Source: Lineolata rhizophorae
Lineage: Eukaryota > Ascomycota > Dothideomycetes > Lineolatales > Lineolataceae
Length of the DNA stretch: 64,000 nucleotides
NCBI GenBank assembly: GCA_010093515.1
Contig: MU001674.1
Coordinates: 482,246 to 546,245 of the forward strand
Direction: 5' to 3'
Positions 20,244 to 31,373 of the stretch are shown piece after piece. The notes below the pieces were generated by a model. That model was not told where the DNA came from and made no database searches. It saw nothing but the letters and a program-made list of their open reading frames with translations. The stretch's first letter is position 1. Every line of letters begins with the position of its first letter. A program made the translations under genes and the position numbers.

Positions 20244-22967
20244 TCACTCGTCCAGCTGCACATAGTTGGCCGGGAACAGGCCCATCTTTCCGCCGTACAT
20301 GCCAGACCACCAATCGTCGTCGGGGAACTCCTGCGTGCGCATAATACGTTAGCATAAGACCACATGCAACACTGTAGCAAATAGAATTGTTATATCAAAA
20401 CTCACAATATTCGTGATCGTAGCCCCATCCGGGAAGCTCAGCTCGTTGTCCTCGGCGGCCTCATAATCGTACAGCGCCGTCGCCGTGTGTCCTTGACCGG
20501 CGGACTCCGGCTCCGGCTCCGCCGCGGCCGCGGGACCAGGAGCAGGCGGCGCCGGCGCCGGAGCGGCCGCTCCCGCGCCGTCGTCGTCGTCCTCGACCAA
20601 CTCGACGTAGTTGCTTGGGAACAGGCCCTCGTCACCGCGCGCGTTGATGCCCGACCACCAGTCCGGATCCACCATGTCGATGTTGGTCACGTACTCGCCC
20701 TCGCGTAGCTCGATCTCGTTGTCCTCGGCCTTCTCGTAGTCGTACTGCACGAGGGCGCGCCTGCCGCCGGCGCCTGCGCCGGCCGCGGCGACGGCTTGCG
20801 CCGCCTGCCGCCCGGGCTCCTCGTCCTCGATCTGCGGCTCCGCGGCCATGCCGCCTGCCGCCGCCGCGCCCGCCGCCGCCGCCATCGACGCGGCCGGCAG
20901 CGCCGACGCGCCCTCATTGGTACGCTCCGACGGGACTGGATCCGGCCCGCGGGAGCTGCTGACGGGCATGGCGATGCGGACGGGCGACGAGGGCGCGACG
21001 TCTTCGTCCGGCTCCGGGGATGGGCTGCGCGGCTGCGGTGGCGGGCTGGGTACGCTGACGCGCTGCTCAGCCGGGACCCGCTCCTCATGGCCGCCGGTGG
21101 GGAGGCCCGGGATGGGCACCCCGCGAGCGCCGGCATTGGGCTTGCTGGACAGGTCCATGGGGGGCGGGGCCGGGGCCTCGGGCTCGGGACGCGACGATGG
21201 CGGCGGTGGCGCGGCGGCGCCCATGGGCGGCGCTCCTTTGAAGCGGTCGCGGATGGCGCTGACGTTGCCGGGCGAGGCGGGTTCTTCGGGCTGCTCGCCG
21301 GTGCGCTGGTCGCTCAGATTACTGGTGGCCGACTGTCCCGTGCGCGCGCTCTGCACCGTCTGCACCGGTGCCCACGACTTGCCCGTGTAGCCGCTCTTCC
21401 AGCCGCCCTCGCCGCTCGGCTGCGACGCGACTGGGGAGGCCATGCCCCCAATGCCCGGCGCGGGAGGCTTCTCCGCCGTGCCGCTGGACCCCCGCTCACG
21501 CGCCTTCTTCTCGGCCCAGATCTGCGCGGGTGTTTTGCCGCCTTCGTCGGCGAAGGTGCGGCTCGCCGCGCCTACAGGAGTGGTGCCGCTACTAGGCTTG
21601 GGCGCCGTAAACCCTGCCGGCGTTGGTGCTTTGGTACCAGTAAAGGTGCTCGTGCTAGAGCCGAACTTGTTCGAAACCTTGGGCTTTGGCATGGACGTCA
21701 GGCGCTCGGACTGGGAGAACGCAGCTGACCGTTCGGCGAGCGATTTGGGGGCCTCCTCTCGCTCGTCACTGCGGGCCGACGTGCCGGTCCTAGACGGCGA
21801 GATGGTCGATGGCGGGGAGATTGCTCCGGATGGCCCTTGGGCTCGAGCTCGAATAGCGGCGATATCGACCTTGCCGACGGGTTCGTAGGACCCCTTAACC
21901 GGAGCCGGCCTATCATCTTGCGCACTTCCCGACTCCCTCGCCTGGCGCCTTATCTCCGCAATGTCAACTTTACCAATCGGCTGGTAGGCTCCCTTTACAA
22001 CATCGCCGCGGTCTTCGATCTCCGCCCGCCCACCCGACAAACGTGGCTCCGGCTTTTGGGATGCAAGCTCGGCCATGTTGACCTTTGTAGGTTTATAGGC
22101 TGATTCGACCTTCTCAAGCTGAGACCTCGTAACCGGAGGTGCATCAGCTCCCCAACCATCGGAGTCTGTGTTCTCGTCTTTGGATGGAGCCACTCGCGAA
22201 CGGGCCCCCATAGGATTAAAACCGGCTCCGCCACTACCGACACGGGTGGGCATAATAGGCTTGGACGTGACGGGAGGCGGCGGTCCCCGCGTAGACGGAG
22301 CGGATGTGGTTGGACCTCCGGAATACTTCGAGCCAGATGCGTCGGCTACCTTTTGTATAATGCCTTCAGGCGTAAGGTCTGTATCTGATCGTGCCGTAAC
22401 TTGAACATGATAACCCTGTTACTTGTGAGCACGCGTCGATTCCATGCATCCCTGGGAGGATTTACATGAAGGAGTTTGGAAACTGCTGCAAGATGGCTGG
22501 TAAAATAGCCCTTGGTCCGCTCAGGGACACCTTCACCGCACTAATATATTGTAAGTCATATACTATGCCTCAAGATTTTAAGCTGGACATACCCAAGCGA
22601 TCAGAACACATTTCGGAAGAGTAGTGTTCGGGTCTTTCACTTTAACAAAGGCGAATTGAATTCTACCATCTGAGAACTCTTCCACGAGATCAGCGAGTTC
22701 ACCCTCTATAGAAAAAATCATTAGCCAGTCTGTAGCTGCGCTATTGTGTCGGATACACGTACCTCCGGTTGTCTGCACCTTGAGAACACTCTCCTTGCCA
22801 CTTTCCGCCTGAAAGGCGCTCACAAGAGGAGCTTGCACGGAGTAAACAGCCCATTGTCCATACGTAGAAGAGTTCGCCTGCTGTCCCGAGGGCGGAGGAG
22901 CATTGACGACGTTTTGATAGCTCTTGGTAATCGACGGACCGTTGGTGGATAGGTTGAGGGTCGCCAT
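20244..22967 (-). CDS. abp1: Actin-binding protein Abp1 (ADF-H plus two SH3)
   Basis: Five exons encode 829 residues: ATG 22967, TGA 20244-20246, introns 22706-22762, 22541-22592, 22416-22465 and 20331-20405. The N-terminal ~140 residues form an ADF/cofilin-homology domain (IQFAFVKVKDPNT ... RTKGYFTSHLAAVSKLLHGYHVQV) that binds F-actin. A long disordered Pro/Ser/Ala-rich middle follows, with three copies of a Y-x-P-(x-G)KVDIAEIR-like repeat near 21850-22110 on the DNA. Two C-terminal SH3 domains are at about residues 683-739 (ALVQYDYEKAEDNEIEL ... GLFPSNYVELVE) and 775-829 (ALYDYEAAEDNELSF ... GLFPANYVQLDE). The last intron splits the second SH3. Abp1 marks cortical actin patches, activates the Arp2/3 complex and recruits endocytic partners. 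ARPC2, an Arp2/3 subunit, is also in this window. It is divergent from the F-box gene. Confidence 0.95.
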
Positions 22968-24169
22968 TGCGAAGTCGGTCGGAAGAGAGGCTGCGCGAAG
23001 CTTGCGCAGTGGGAGGACCGCAAAAAAACCACAGAGGGAAAGAGAGGCAAGAAGAGTGAGGAAGAAGGGGAAGACGGAATCCACGCTCTTTGAGGCGTTG
23101 GGCTGCAGGATGGTTGGCGTCGTAAGATGGCGGTGCACCGATGGGATCCAATGCCCGCCCGGCGCCACATCTTACGTAGTGTTGCCAAGTCGTGGCTGAG
23201 GTACCCGCCACATGTGGCTGAGTTGCATTGACTTCGGCCTATCACCACGACCAATACAACCCGATTCTGGTGAAACATTGTAGTTATTTGGCAGTGTCTT
23301 CGACCCGATTTGTATTTCCCTTCAACTCAACTTTTTCTTGTACCCTTTTTGAGGGCCTGTAGTGTCTGGGATACATAAAGCTTTAATTATTACTCCTCAG
23401 CGTGAATATTGTATTTAGAAGTTCGCTCTATACAATAGTCTACGGAGTAAGTTTGAGGCGCACCGAAGCTGTTGGAAAGTGATTGATTTGGAGTTAGGTC
23501 AGTGGAAATGTTCTATCTCGCCTGTATTTAGTTAGTAAGTGTTGAACATGAGTATCGATGATACGTTTGAGGATGCATTTAGACTCTAGTTCGTCAATTA
23601 ATGGGTCGTAGATAAATAACATATGCGCACGTAGATGTCAGGGAACTCATAGAGCAGGTTTGTTGCTAGTGCGTTGATTTTGCTGCACTGCTGTCTCGGC
23701 ATTACGGAGTACAGCTGCTCGAGCTGGCAGCAGCTCGGATGATTGATACTCCGCGCGGGTGCGAAAGCACGTGGGCGGCTCTGGAGTGGATATGAATATT
23801 ATCGCTAGTTTGCGCTAATTAACAGAGGTTCCGTGGTTCTAACTACTTGGTAGACTTTGTTAGCGGCAAGTCCTAGCGAACCCAACGGCCCCTCATTGGT
23901 AGCCTCATTTTTTTCGCCTCAACACGGCAGGCCCGCCTGCGACTGGATTCAATCCGGCCGGAGCGTATCCTTGCGCAACACGCCTCCTGAGAGCCTCTCC
24001 CGACTTTCTCTCCTTTCAACTTCAATCTACCTCTTCTTGTTGTGACGCTACAGTGTGAGGGCGGCTCCAACGCGTCGAGCGTTCGTTGTGTGCCTTGAAA
24101 CCGTATCCTTCCCCTGCGGTCTGTCTCTTGCACTGTTTTCCACTTCGGCGGGTGTCGAGCGGTGCGGGG
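22968..24169. other. Divergent promoter region of abp1 and the F-box gene
   Basis: About 1.2 kb between divergent starts. The abp1-proximal 250 bp is GC-rich, the middle (23280-23700) is AT-richer, and CT-rich leader sequence lies just before 24170. No coding frame is supported. Confidence 0.4.
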
Positions 24170-27100
24170 ATGGAGAACGGGGTGTCCGAAATCGAGGGCG
24201 ATTCTCTCCATCATGTCGGATCCAAGCGTAAGCATGGTGGAGAGGGCGGGCATGCGGAGAAGAAACGCAGAGTAGATGGAGCGGGCGCAGTTCAGCTGCC
24301 GCCTCAGGTGTGGCAACACATTTTCCGCCATCTCCCGCCCTCAGCACTTGGTCGGTTGTTGCGCGTCAACAAGCTGTTCCACAAGTGCCTCACTTCGCAG
24401 ACACCCGGGCCCATTCCAGGCGGTTCGCGGACAGGACGCCTGCGGATTGTCGCAGCCGACTCGATCTGGGCAGCGTCGCGCAGAGAGTTTGACCGGGACT
24501 TGCCCAAGCCGCTCGCCGAGCATTCGGAGCTGGACATGTGGAAACTCATTGGAGGCAAGCGATGCCAGTTCTGCAAGCGGCTTCCCGGCCAAAACTTCTC
24601 GCCGGAGAGCCCATGGGATGGTGGTCCGGGACCTGACGGGGTCCGCACCGTGTGGCAGTTTGCCGCCTGCATGTGCGGTAGTTGCCTGGTCGAGCAATCG
24701 TTTAATGTGCGTTAGATTCACGCTCCGCCTTTCTTCGGTTTCGCTGTCCACTAACATGTGAATAACTTCGTAGGAATCCGGCCTCCTTTTGTCGTCGGCG
24801 TCCGCACTTATATCGGCTCTTCCTTGCACATTCCTCACCCAAAACCAGCATGTTGTTGCCGCTTCCACATTGCAAGATTTGCAAACCATACCTGCGAACA
24901 TAACCGTCACGAAGCACTACTTCAAGCCGCACGTTGAGGACATACAAGAGCAATTCGAGGACGCTCGCGCGCTTGGCCCCGCCGCCGCCGAGGAGTGGTT
25001 CAAAGGCCTCGAAGGTATCGGCAAGCAGCGAATCGCCGACGCCGCCCGCTGGGAACGGTGGGAATTGCGCGGCGGCCGCCGTGCACTCTCACTAAACGCT
25101 TCACGCGAGACTTCGACACGCGCTTCAGGCGTCGGCTTGCCCCAGCGGACAGCCTCGCAATCGCAACCTATAGCTCAACCGAAACACGATCGCGCAAGCC
25201 CAGCCAGTAGTAAGTCGGCGACGCATCAGCGCTTGCAGAATTTCGTACATAATTTGCAATGCCTTGTATTTCGTTCCGTCAATCGAGGATTTATATTCGT
25301 CTCCATGGTTATCCATGGGCTGACGCTAACATCGTCTGCAGTCACGCAACCTCCGCCCAAGCCTCCAGCCCAGGCGTCACCCCCACTTGAAAAGGCGCAA
25401 CCAATGGCGCCCAACCAGCCTTCTACCGCCGGGCGGGCGAACCGTAATCAACGCGAAGTGGAGTTGCACAAGGCGGCTCGAAAGTCTGAGATTGTACAGA
25501 GGTGTTTGACTCTTCAACCACCCATTTCGCAAAATGTTTTGGAGCACATGGGATCCTTCAAGGCCGCAATCATGATTCCTCGCCCACTCACGGACAATGA
25601 CTGGGAACTATTGAAGCCCCGCTTGCTTGCGCAACGAGAAGAAGCGGAGCGCAAAGCCAGTGAACAGGTCACTTCAGCACCCGCGGAACCTAACCCCAAT
25701 GAGGATGCGGATACTCGGGCAGAGAGGGAGCAACGCCAAAAGGCTGAGTCTGACGAAGCCCAAGAAGCATTGCGTTTGAAGCTGGAAGCGTATGCCGACG
25801 AAATGATTAACCGCGATTGGAACGACAACACCATCACGCGAGACTCTTGCCCTCAGTTTGCCGCGTCCGTCTTAACCCACGTCCGTGCCCGATTCTACTC
25901 GGACATTGCCACCGAGGATGAAGAGCGATCCAAGGCTGGTTTACCGACTCTGGAGGACGTTCCCAACCTGCCACCCACTAGGAAGTTGCTTCTGGATCAT
26001 ATGAAATACGTATACACCTCCAAGATCAAGCCCAAAGCAGAAGCTAAGCGGAAGGAACTTTTTCTTTGCTCCCAATGTGAAGGCAGCAAGTATTATGGAT
26101 TTGAAGGCGTCATCCAGCACTACGGCGCAAAGCATACCAGCTCTTTCAGTGTTGGGAATGTCATCGTGTCTTGGCAGACAGCAGAGTGGCCATTAGACCC
26201 TCCATTCCATCCGGAGCCTTCCACAGTGGTTTCTACGGGCCTAAACTCTATGCAACCGCAGGGCAACAACGCGCAGGGGTACCAGCAAGGTAGGTTCGGC
26301 CGACCCTCGACAGCTGGTCCTAGGATGCCACGGAACGGTCCGCGGCGGAATACGCAGATTAGCCCTAGTCCTTATGGACATCACTCATACACTCCGCATG
26401 CGCAGGGGCCATTCCCTCCCCCTCAACATCCGCCTCCTCAGCATGCACCTCCACCTGCTCCTGCCCCTCAAGGATATGGCCAGGGCTATCCACCGGTCCC
26501 CGCCGGCTATCCCCCAGCTCCGTACGGTAATCAGTATCCGGTTCCCCCTCCACCAAATCCCTACCACTCGTATCATCAGGGCCCGCCTCCGCATTACGGA
26601 CCTGGCAACGGTTATTACACATCTGGCTACCCACCTCAAGGTATGCAGCCTCAGACTGGATATCCAAATGGTCGACCGATGTCCCATTATGATATGGCGA
26701 GAGATACTCCTTACGGATACCAAGATCGAATAAGCGGAGCAGCTGCGTATCCTCCACAACCGGATCCACTGCCGCAGGCTCCTTCATTTCCTCCGGATCA
26801 CTGGCGCGAAGTGGCTGATGTTGGTGCCCGTTTGTGGACTGCGGTGACATCCGTCGATGCGCCTCAGAGCGTAAGAGTTCACGTGTCTATTTTCCATGTA
26901 GCTTTAAGTTTCAAGTCGAGGTTCGGCGTCGAACCCACTCCGGATCTTTTCCTTGACGTCCTCGACAAGCATGAACTCATGCGCCCCATGGGCAATGTCC
27001 AAGGTCTCGTTTGCAAGCTCTGCTCCTTAGGAACTAGGGGAAAGGCCTCTTGCACTTCGCCTACCAGCCCTCGTGCTGGGGAGAACGCGATTTCGTACAG

Positions 27101-28355
27101 CGTATTGTCTTTGCTCTCTCATTTCAAATCCATTCATATTGAGCGGGCACGGTATGCTGCCGATCGGGTCGCCCCTAGTTGGGTGGAGGATATGGTCTTG
27201 CTCCCTAGCCCTGATATTCTTTCTGAATTTCTTCACAACTTGCGCGCAGACCCGGAAACAACGGAGTACTTTGCCATGGCAATACGCCACGAATTGTCGA
27301 ATCAACGTGACCGCGTTGACGTTGAGCCGCCTCTTCGGAGCGTCACTCCCGGTCAACATCGCTTCGTGGAAGACCAGCGCGCCCCTCTTAGTCGTGGATC
27401 CCGCACTCCTCTAATGGCAACGAGGTCCGAACACGGAACTAATGGCAGCGCCTCACCGCAGCACCATGATGCTGACGTTGCTGATCGCGCGGACCGATTT
27501 CTCAGCCGGTTAAATCCGGAGGGAGAAGACGGACGTCGCGATGATCGAGACTCGCAACCACCTCACGGCAGGACACCTTACGACGCTCCTGGTGAGCCTC
27601 AAATTCATGCTCCTCATTCAGGTCCCTCTCGTGGGCCTTCTATTGAACCATATCCTGGAGAACCTGCGATGCACTACTACGAGTCCGTACCTCGGCAACC
27701 ATATGACGTCTACGACAATCGTCGCGAACATCCAAGCCATGTCGCGTATGACAGTCCTGAGCGTATGGCTCGAAGCCGTTCTAGGCATTCAGCTCGCCAT
27801 GCTCGCTACGAAGAGATACGCAACCGGATTCGAGGCCATGAAGAGCCCTTCCGCAGGCGTTCTGACCGCTCTCTGTCTCCGCGTCCACGAAACGGCCATC
27901 ATTCACCAGAGATCGTTTACTATCGTGACTCGAGACCTGATCATCCGGTTGGCTCGGAGAAGGTCTACCGGCCTGGGTACGACTCCCATATTCGCGTGCG
28001 CCCCATGGACCCGTATTACTTGGACCGGTCGGGCCGGCCCGCTTTGGTGTACGTGCCAGATCCATACCGACCTATGCCATCGTACCAGCCGCCTGCTGGG
28101 GCTCCCGATCCCGAGTACGAGTACCTTCATGGCCCTACTGGGGTCTACGATGATCATCATAGGACTGTCTTGGTCCAGGAACGTCGTCCCTACGAGCCAC
28201 GCGTCGTGCGTGGTTCCGATATTGAGCGTGAGCGACGCTACTACGAGCCCGAGCATAGACGAGGATACGAGGAGGAAGACCCGATGCAAGCGAGAGGAGA
28301 GTCGCGATATGTTGAGCAGCAGCCACCACCACCGCCTCCACCTCCGCAGCGGTGA
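24170..28355 (+). CDS. Large F-box domain protein with low-complexity C-terminus
   Basis: Three exons (24170-24706, 24774-25209, 25342-28355) encode 1328 residues. A basic bipartite nuclear-signal-like stretch (KRKH...EKKRR, residues 19-34) leads into an F-box at about 41-76 (VQLPPQVWQHIFRHLPPSALGRLLRVNKLF), the SCF/Skp1-binding fold. Paired cysteines follow (CQFC, CMCGSC) and may bind zinc. Later come two Cys/His blocks resembling degenerate zinc fingers: CSQCEGSKYYGFEGVIQHYGAKH, and CKLCSLGT...LSHFKSIH. Between them lies a Pro/Tyr/Gly/Gln-rich prion-like segment (DNA about 26370-26750), and the C-terminal 250 residues are Arg/Tyr/Pro/Asp-rich, ending in a poly-Pro run. I recall similar uncharacterised F-box proteins across filamentous ascomycetes. 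It may be a ubiquitin-ligase adaptor, with the substrate unknown. The second intron is 132 bp, stop-free and a multiple of three. Confidence 0.85.
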
Positions 28356-29922
28356 GGGACAAAGTATACGTCAAAAAGGTTGAGTACGGATTGCCATTGT
28401 GGGGTGGAAATGTCGTGGTCTGAGCCACCTAACTTTATCAGGCAGCGACATTACACCAGTGCACACCATGTTTCTGTTTCCTATTTTCTGATTTTCTTCT
28501 TGTTGCAGGAACTTTCTTACAAGAATGCATTGATGTTACTGCGGTTAAAAGTTGCATTGGCGAGGTATGGGTCGGTCCTGTGCAGAGCTTTTAGTTCGAG
28601 CCTTGCATTTTATACCTCACCAATCTCTAAGCGTGTATTTTGTCTCCTTATTACGTCCTGGTCACGTCGGCCAACGACATGATGCTTTCCGGTAATCATT
28701 TCACTTCGACCTGTCAGGCGGGCGGAATGGACAACCATTTGAGCCCAGCTCTTCATGTATTGGGGGCAGCGGCTTTGCGGGACTTAGGATTTATGGACGG
28801 CATATCCATATGGTCTTAACCCGGCTGCGGATAATTCATTGCATGCGTACGGACTCCATACCTCATGGACTTCTGCTTGTTATTTTCTGACATCCCATCT
28901 TTGATTGATTTATTTCCACACAGGATTGCAGGAGAGTGGCTCTTCTGCTATAATGGCTTTTATTATTCACTTTCGACTGCAATTTTCGGTCGGGATGCTC
29001 ATAAACTTCTTCACCTCATTTCTAGATGGAGGTAAGGAGACGACGTGGTGAGGCTATTCTGTTAAAGCATGTTGTTCTGTATTGTGTCCAACTTCTACTC
29101 CACACTTGTGTATTTGTACGGCGAGTATGCAAAGGTTGCACTGGTGAGGTGTGCTATTGTGTGCCTTTGCGGGTGGTTGTGTTCCCATAAAGTGAGGTTG
29201 AAGTCAATGTTGACCTCAACGCTACTTTATGATAGTGTGATTTATGAAAAGCCACTCGGCGAGTGTAGGAAAAACCTGGACTGGTTGTTCCGGGTGTGGT
29301 TATCGCACGGGCAAGGTTGTAGCTGAACCAGGTCATATGTGCACGGCAGATGTAGTGTAGGTGATGCAAGGCTTGGCGTATGACAACTAAATGGTCGGTC
29401 TGTCTCACGGCTCGAATGCATATTGCGCCACGTTTCTGCCCCATTTCTACAAATTAGGCCGGTAGACTCTTCAAAAGTAAATCGGAATGTGCAATTCTTC
29501 CGCCCTTGCTTACGGGTGTATGTCGAACTAAACCGCGCCTGGCATAGCGCGCGAGGTACGGCGTTGCTCAGCCCTACGCCCATCAGACCGTGACTCCGTC
29601 CGCAGCAGACGGGATATATTTATGTATGATCAGCCCGGCTGCCGCCCTGCGGTCAATCGCAATGCGTCTATGTTAATATTTAATCCATTTTGGGTTTATA
29701 GCCCTTCATCCCGTCAGATCTATCTGGCCGAGAGAACGAGACGCCTCGTCGGTACCTGAAGCCCATACAGGCAGCGAGTCCTGACTGCATTCGAATCCGA
29801 GCACAACGCCACTTTCACAACGCTACTAAACGCTTACAACTGTCCGCGTGCGAGCCACCTTTGCGGTGGACTTTTTCCACTGCCTCTTCCCACTCCTACC
29901 TCCGGAAGAGCCTCCGCAAGCC
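28356..29922. other. Intergenic region with imperfect palindrome
   Basis: The 3' side of the F-box gene and the promoter of the serine hydrolase. No gene is supported. An imperfect inverted repeat lies at 29186-29231 and is listed separately. GC content rises sharply near 29830, just before the next start. Confidence 0.4.
29186..29231. repeat. Imperfect inverted repeat, 22-bp arms
   Basis: CATAAAGT at 29186-29193 is mirrored by ACTTTATG at 29224-29231, and GTTGAAGTCAA (29197-29207) by TTGACCTCAAC (29210-29220). Arms of 22 bp with four mismatches surround a 2-bp centre. It could form a cruciform or be a protein-binding palindrome; chance is possible. Confidence 0.5.
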
Positions 29923-30879
29923 ATGGCCACCACGGCGGGCAAAGCCGCGGCCGCAATGGCGATCCAAACGGCCGGCGGCGGCCCCACGCCCAGCAGCTCC
30001 GTGGCCGACCCGACGCTCGCAGCGGACCCGACACTGCACCTGCCGCGGCTACTATGCCTACACGGCGGCGGCGTGACGGGCGACGTGTTCCGGGCGCAGG
30101 CGCGGTCGCTCACGCGGCAACTCTCGCCGTACTTCCGCCTCGTCTTCGCCGACGGGCCCTTCCTGTGCGACCCCGGGCCGGGCATCCTGCCCGTGTACGC
30201 CGACTGGGGCCCTTTCCGCCGCTGGCTGCGCTGGCTGCCGGCCCACGACGAGATCGACAAGGAGAGCGCGGTCGAGGAGATCGGCTTCGCGCTGCGGACG
30301 GCCATGGAGCGCGACGACGGGCGCGGCGAGTGGGTCGGGCTCGTCGGCTTCTCGCAGGGCGCCAAGCTGGCCGCGAGCCTGCTGTTCGAGGCGCAGGCGA
30401 GGGCCGAGGCCGAGGAGCAGCACGCGGAGGAGGAGGTGCGGAGGCTGAGGGCCGGCCGCGAGCCGATGGGCGAGGAGGAGAAGCGGAGGCGGGACGAGGC
30501 GGAGGAAGGCGGGCTGGACTGGCTGCCGCGGTGGAAGTTCGCCGTCTTGCTGGCGGGCCGCCACCCGCTGGTCTCGCTCTCGCCGCGCACCGCGCACCCG
30601 GCCCTCGTCTCGGCCGCCGCCATCTCCGAGGGCTTCGACTACCCGGGCGAGGTCGAGGACAAGCTGCGGCTGCCGACGGTGCACGTCCACGGCTTGCAGG
30701 ATCCCGGGCTGCATCTCCACAGGAGGCTGTTGAGGCAGTACTGCGACAAGGACACGGTGACGGTGGTGGAGTGGGAGGGCTCGCATAGGGTCCCTATCAA
30801 GATGAACGACATCGTCCCTATCGTGGATGCGACGCTCGACGCGGCCGTGCGGGCAGGCGTGTATTCGAGGAGGCCGTAA
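29923..30879 (+). CDS. FSH1-type serine hydrolase (alpha/beta fold)
   Basis: Single exon, 318 residues; ATG 29923 is the first in-frame ATG and TAA is at 30877-30879. It begins with a disordered Ala/Thr-rich 38 residues. The FSH1 alpha/beta-hydrolase fold follows: LPRLLCLHGGG (oxyanion-hole strand), FADGPF, and the nucleophile elbow GFSQG with Ser-144. Asp-260 (HGLQDP) and His-288 (EGSHRVP) complete a catalytic triad in family order. A charged Glu/Arg-rich insert (about 158-195) sits between Ser and Asp. The family covers yeast Fsh1 and fungal esterases/thioesterases, some acting in polyketide pathways (CtnB and LovG relatives), but no biosynthetic genes are nearby, so the substrate is unknown. 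Very GC-rich third positions. Its neighbours are unrelated housekeeping genes. Confidence 0.85.
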   Translation: MATTAGKAAAAMAIQTAGGGPTPSSSVADPTLAADPTLHLPRLLCLHGGGVTGDVFRAQARSLTRQLSPYFRLVFADGPFLCDPGPGILPVYADWGPFRRWLRWLPAHDEIDKESAVEEIGFALRTAMERDDGRGEWVGLVGFSQGAKLAASLLFEAQARAEAEEQHAEEEVRRLRAGREPMGEEEKRRRDEAEEGGLDWLPRWKFAVLLAGRHPLVSLSPRTAHPALVSAAAISEGFDYPGEVEDKLRLPTVHVHGLQDPGLHLHRRLLRQYCDKDTVTVVEWEGSHRVPIKMNDIVPIVDATLDAAVRAGVYSRRP

Positions 30880-31373
30880 TGAGAATGAAGCGGATGGCAG
30901 AGTATCGAGTTAGGAGTTCCTTAGATTGTGAATGTTTAAGAGGCATCAGAGTGACGGATGAACCCAGCGGTGGCGTTGGGCGTTCGAAAGAATTTGGCCA
31001 TAGACTATCATGAGACATAATGAACCTATTCCGGACATATGCGTAGTCTTCGACGAGGTTGCTCAATTATCCATCCCTAGAGTCGCTTCACGAATGCAAG
31101 TCTCATTTGCTACCCAGGCACAGAGAGACAGACCGACCTGCCAACTTTTTGAACATCCAACCAATCCTCCCGCCTGCCAATGCTTCAGCAAAGTTATGTA
31201 CAAGAAACCGACTACCACTAACAACAGAAATTTTATTACCCTCCATTCAACAATCTCAACTACTAGCTCACTCAGTTTTGCCGTGCTGGAAATCCATAGT
31301 TTCGCTCCAGAATGCGATGCCTTGGAAGAATTATGCCGCTTTTTAGTCTCGAGGACCTCCTTCTCAGCTGCTT
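30880..31373. other. Convergent intergenic region
   Basis: About 490 bp between the convergent ends of the serine hydrolase and the CPS large subunit. AT-richer than both genes, 3'UTR-like, with no gene seen. Confidence 0.45.

Noticed and set aside
20796-21728. 310-residue + strand frame
   Set aside because: Antisense shadow of the Pro/Ala/Ser-rich middle of Abp1; Arg/Gly-rich translation typical of the reverse of GC-rich codons.
30054-30788. Long frames on both strands inside the serine hydrolase
   Set aside because: Shadow frames of a very GC-rich gene whose catalytic triad is clear in the chosen frame.
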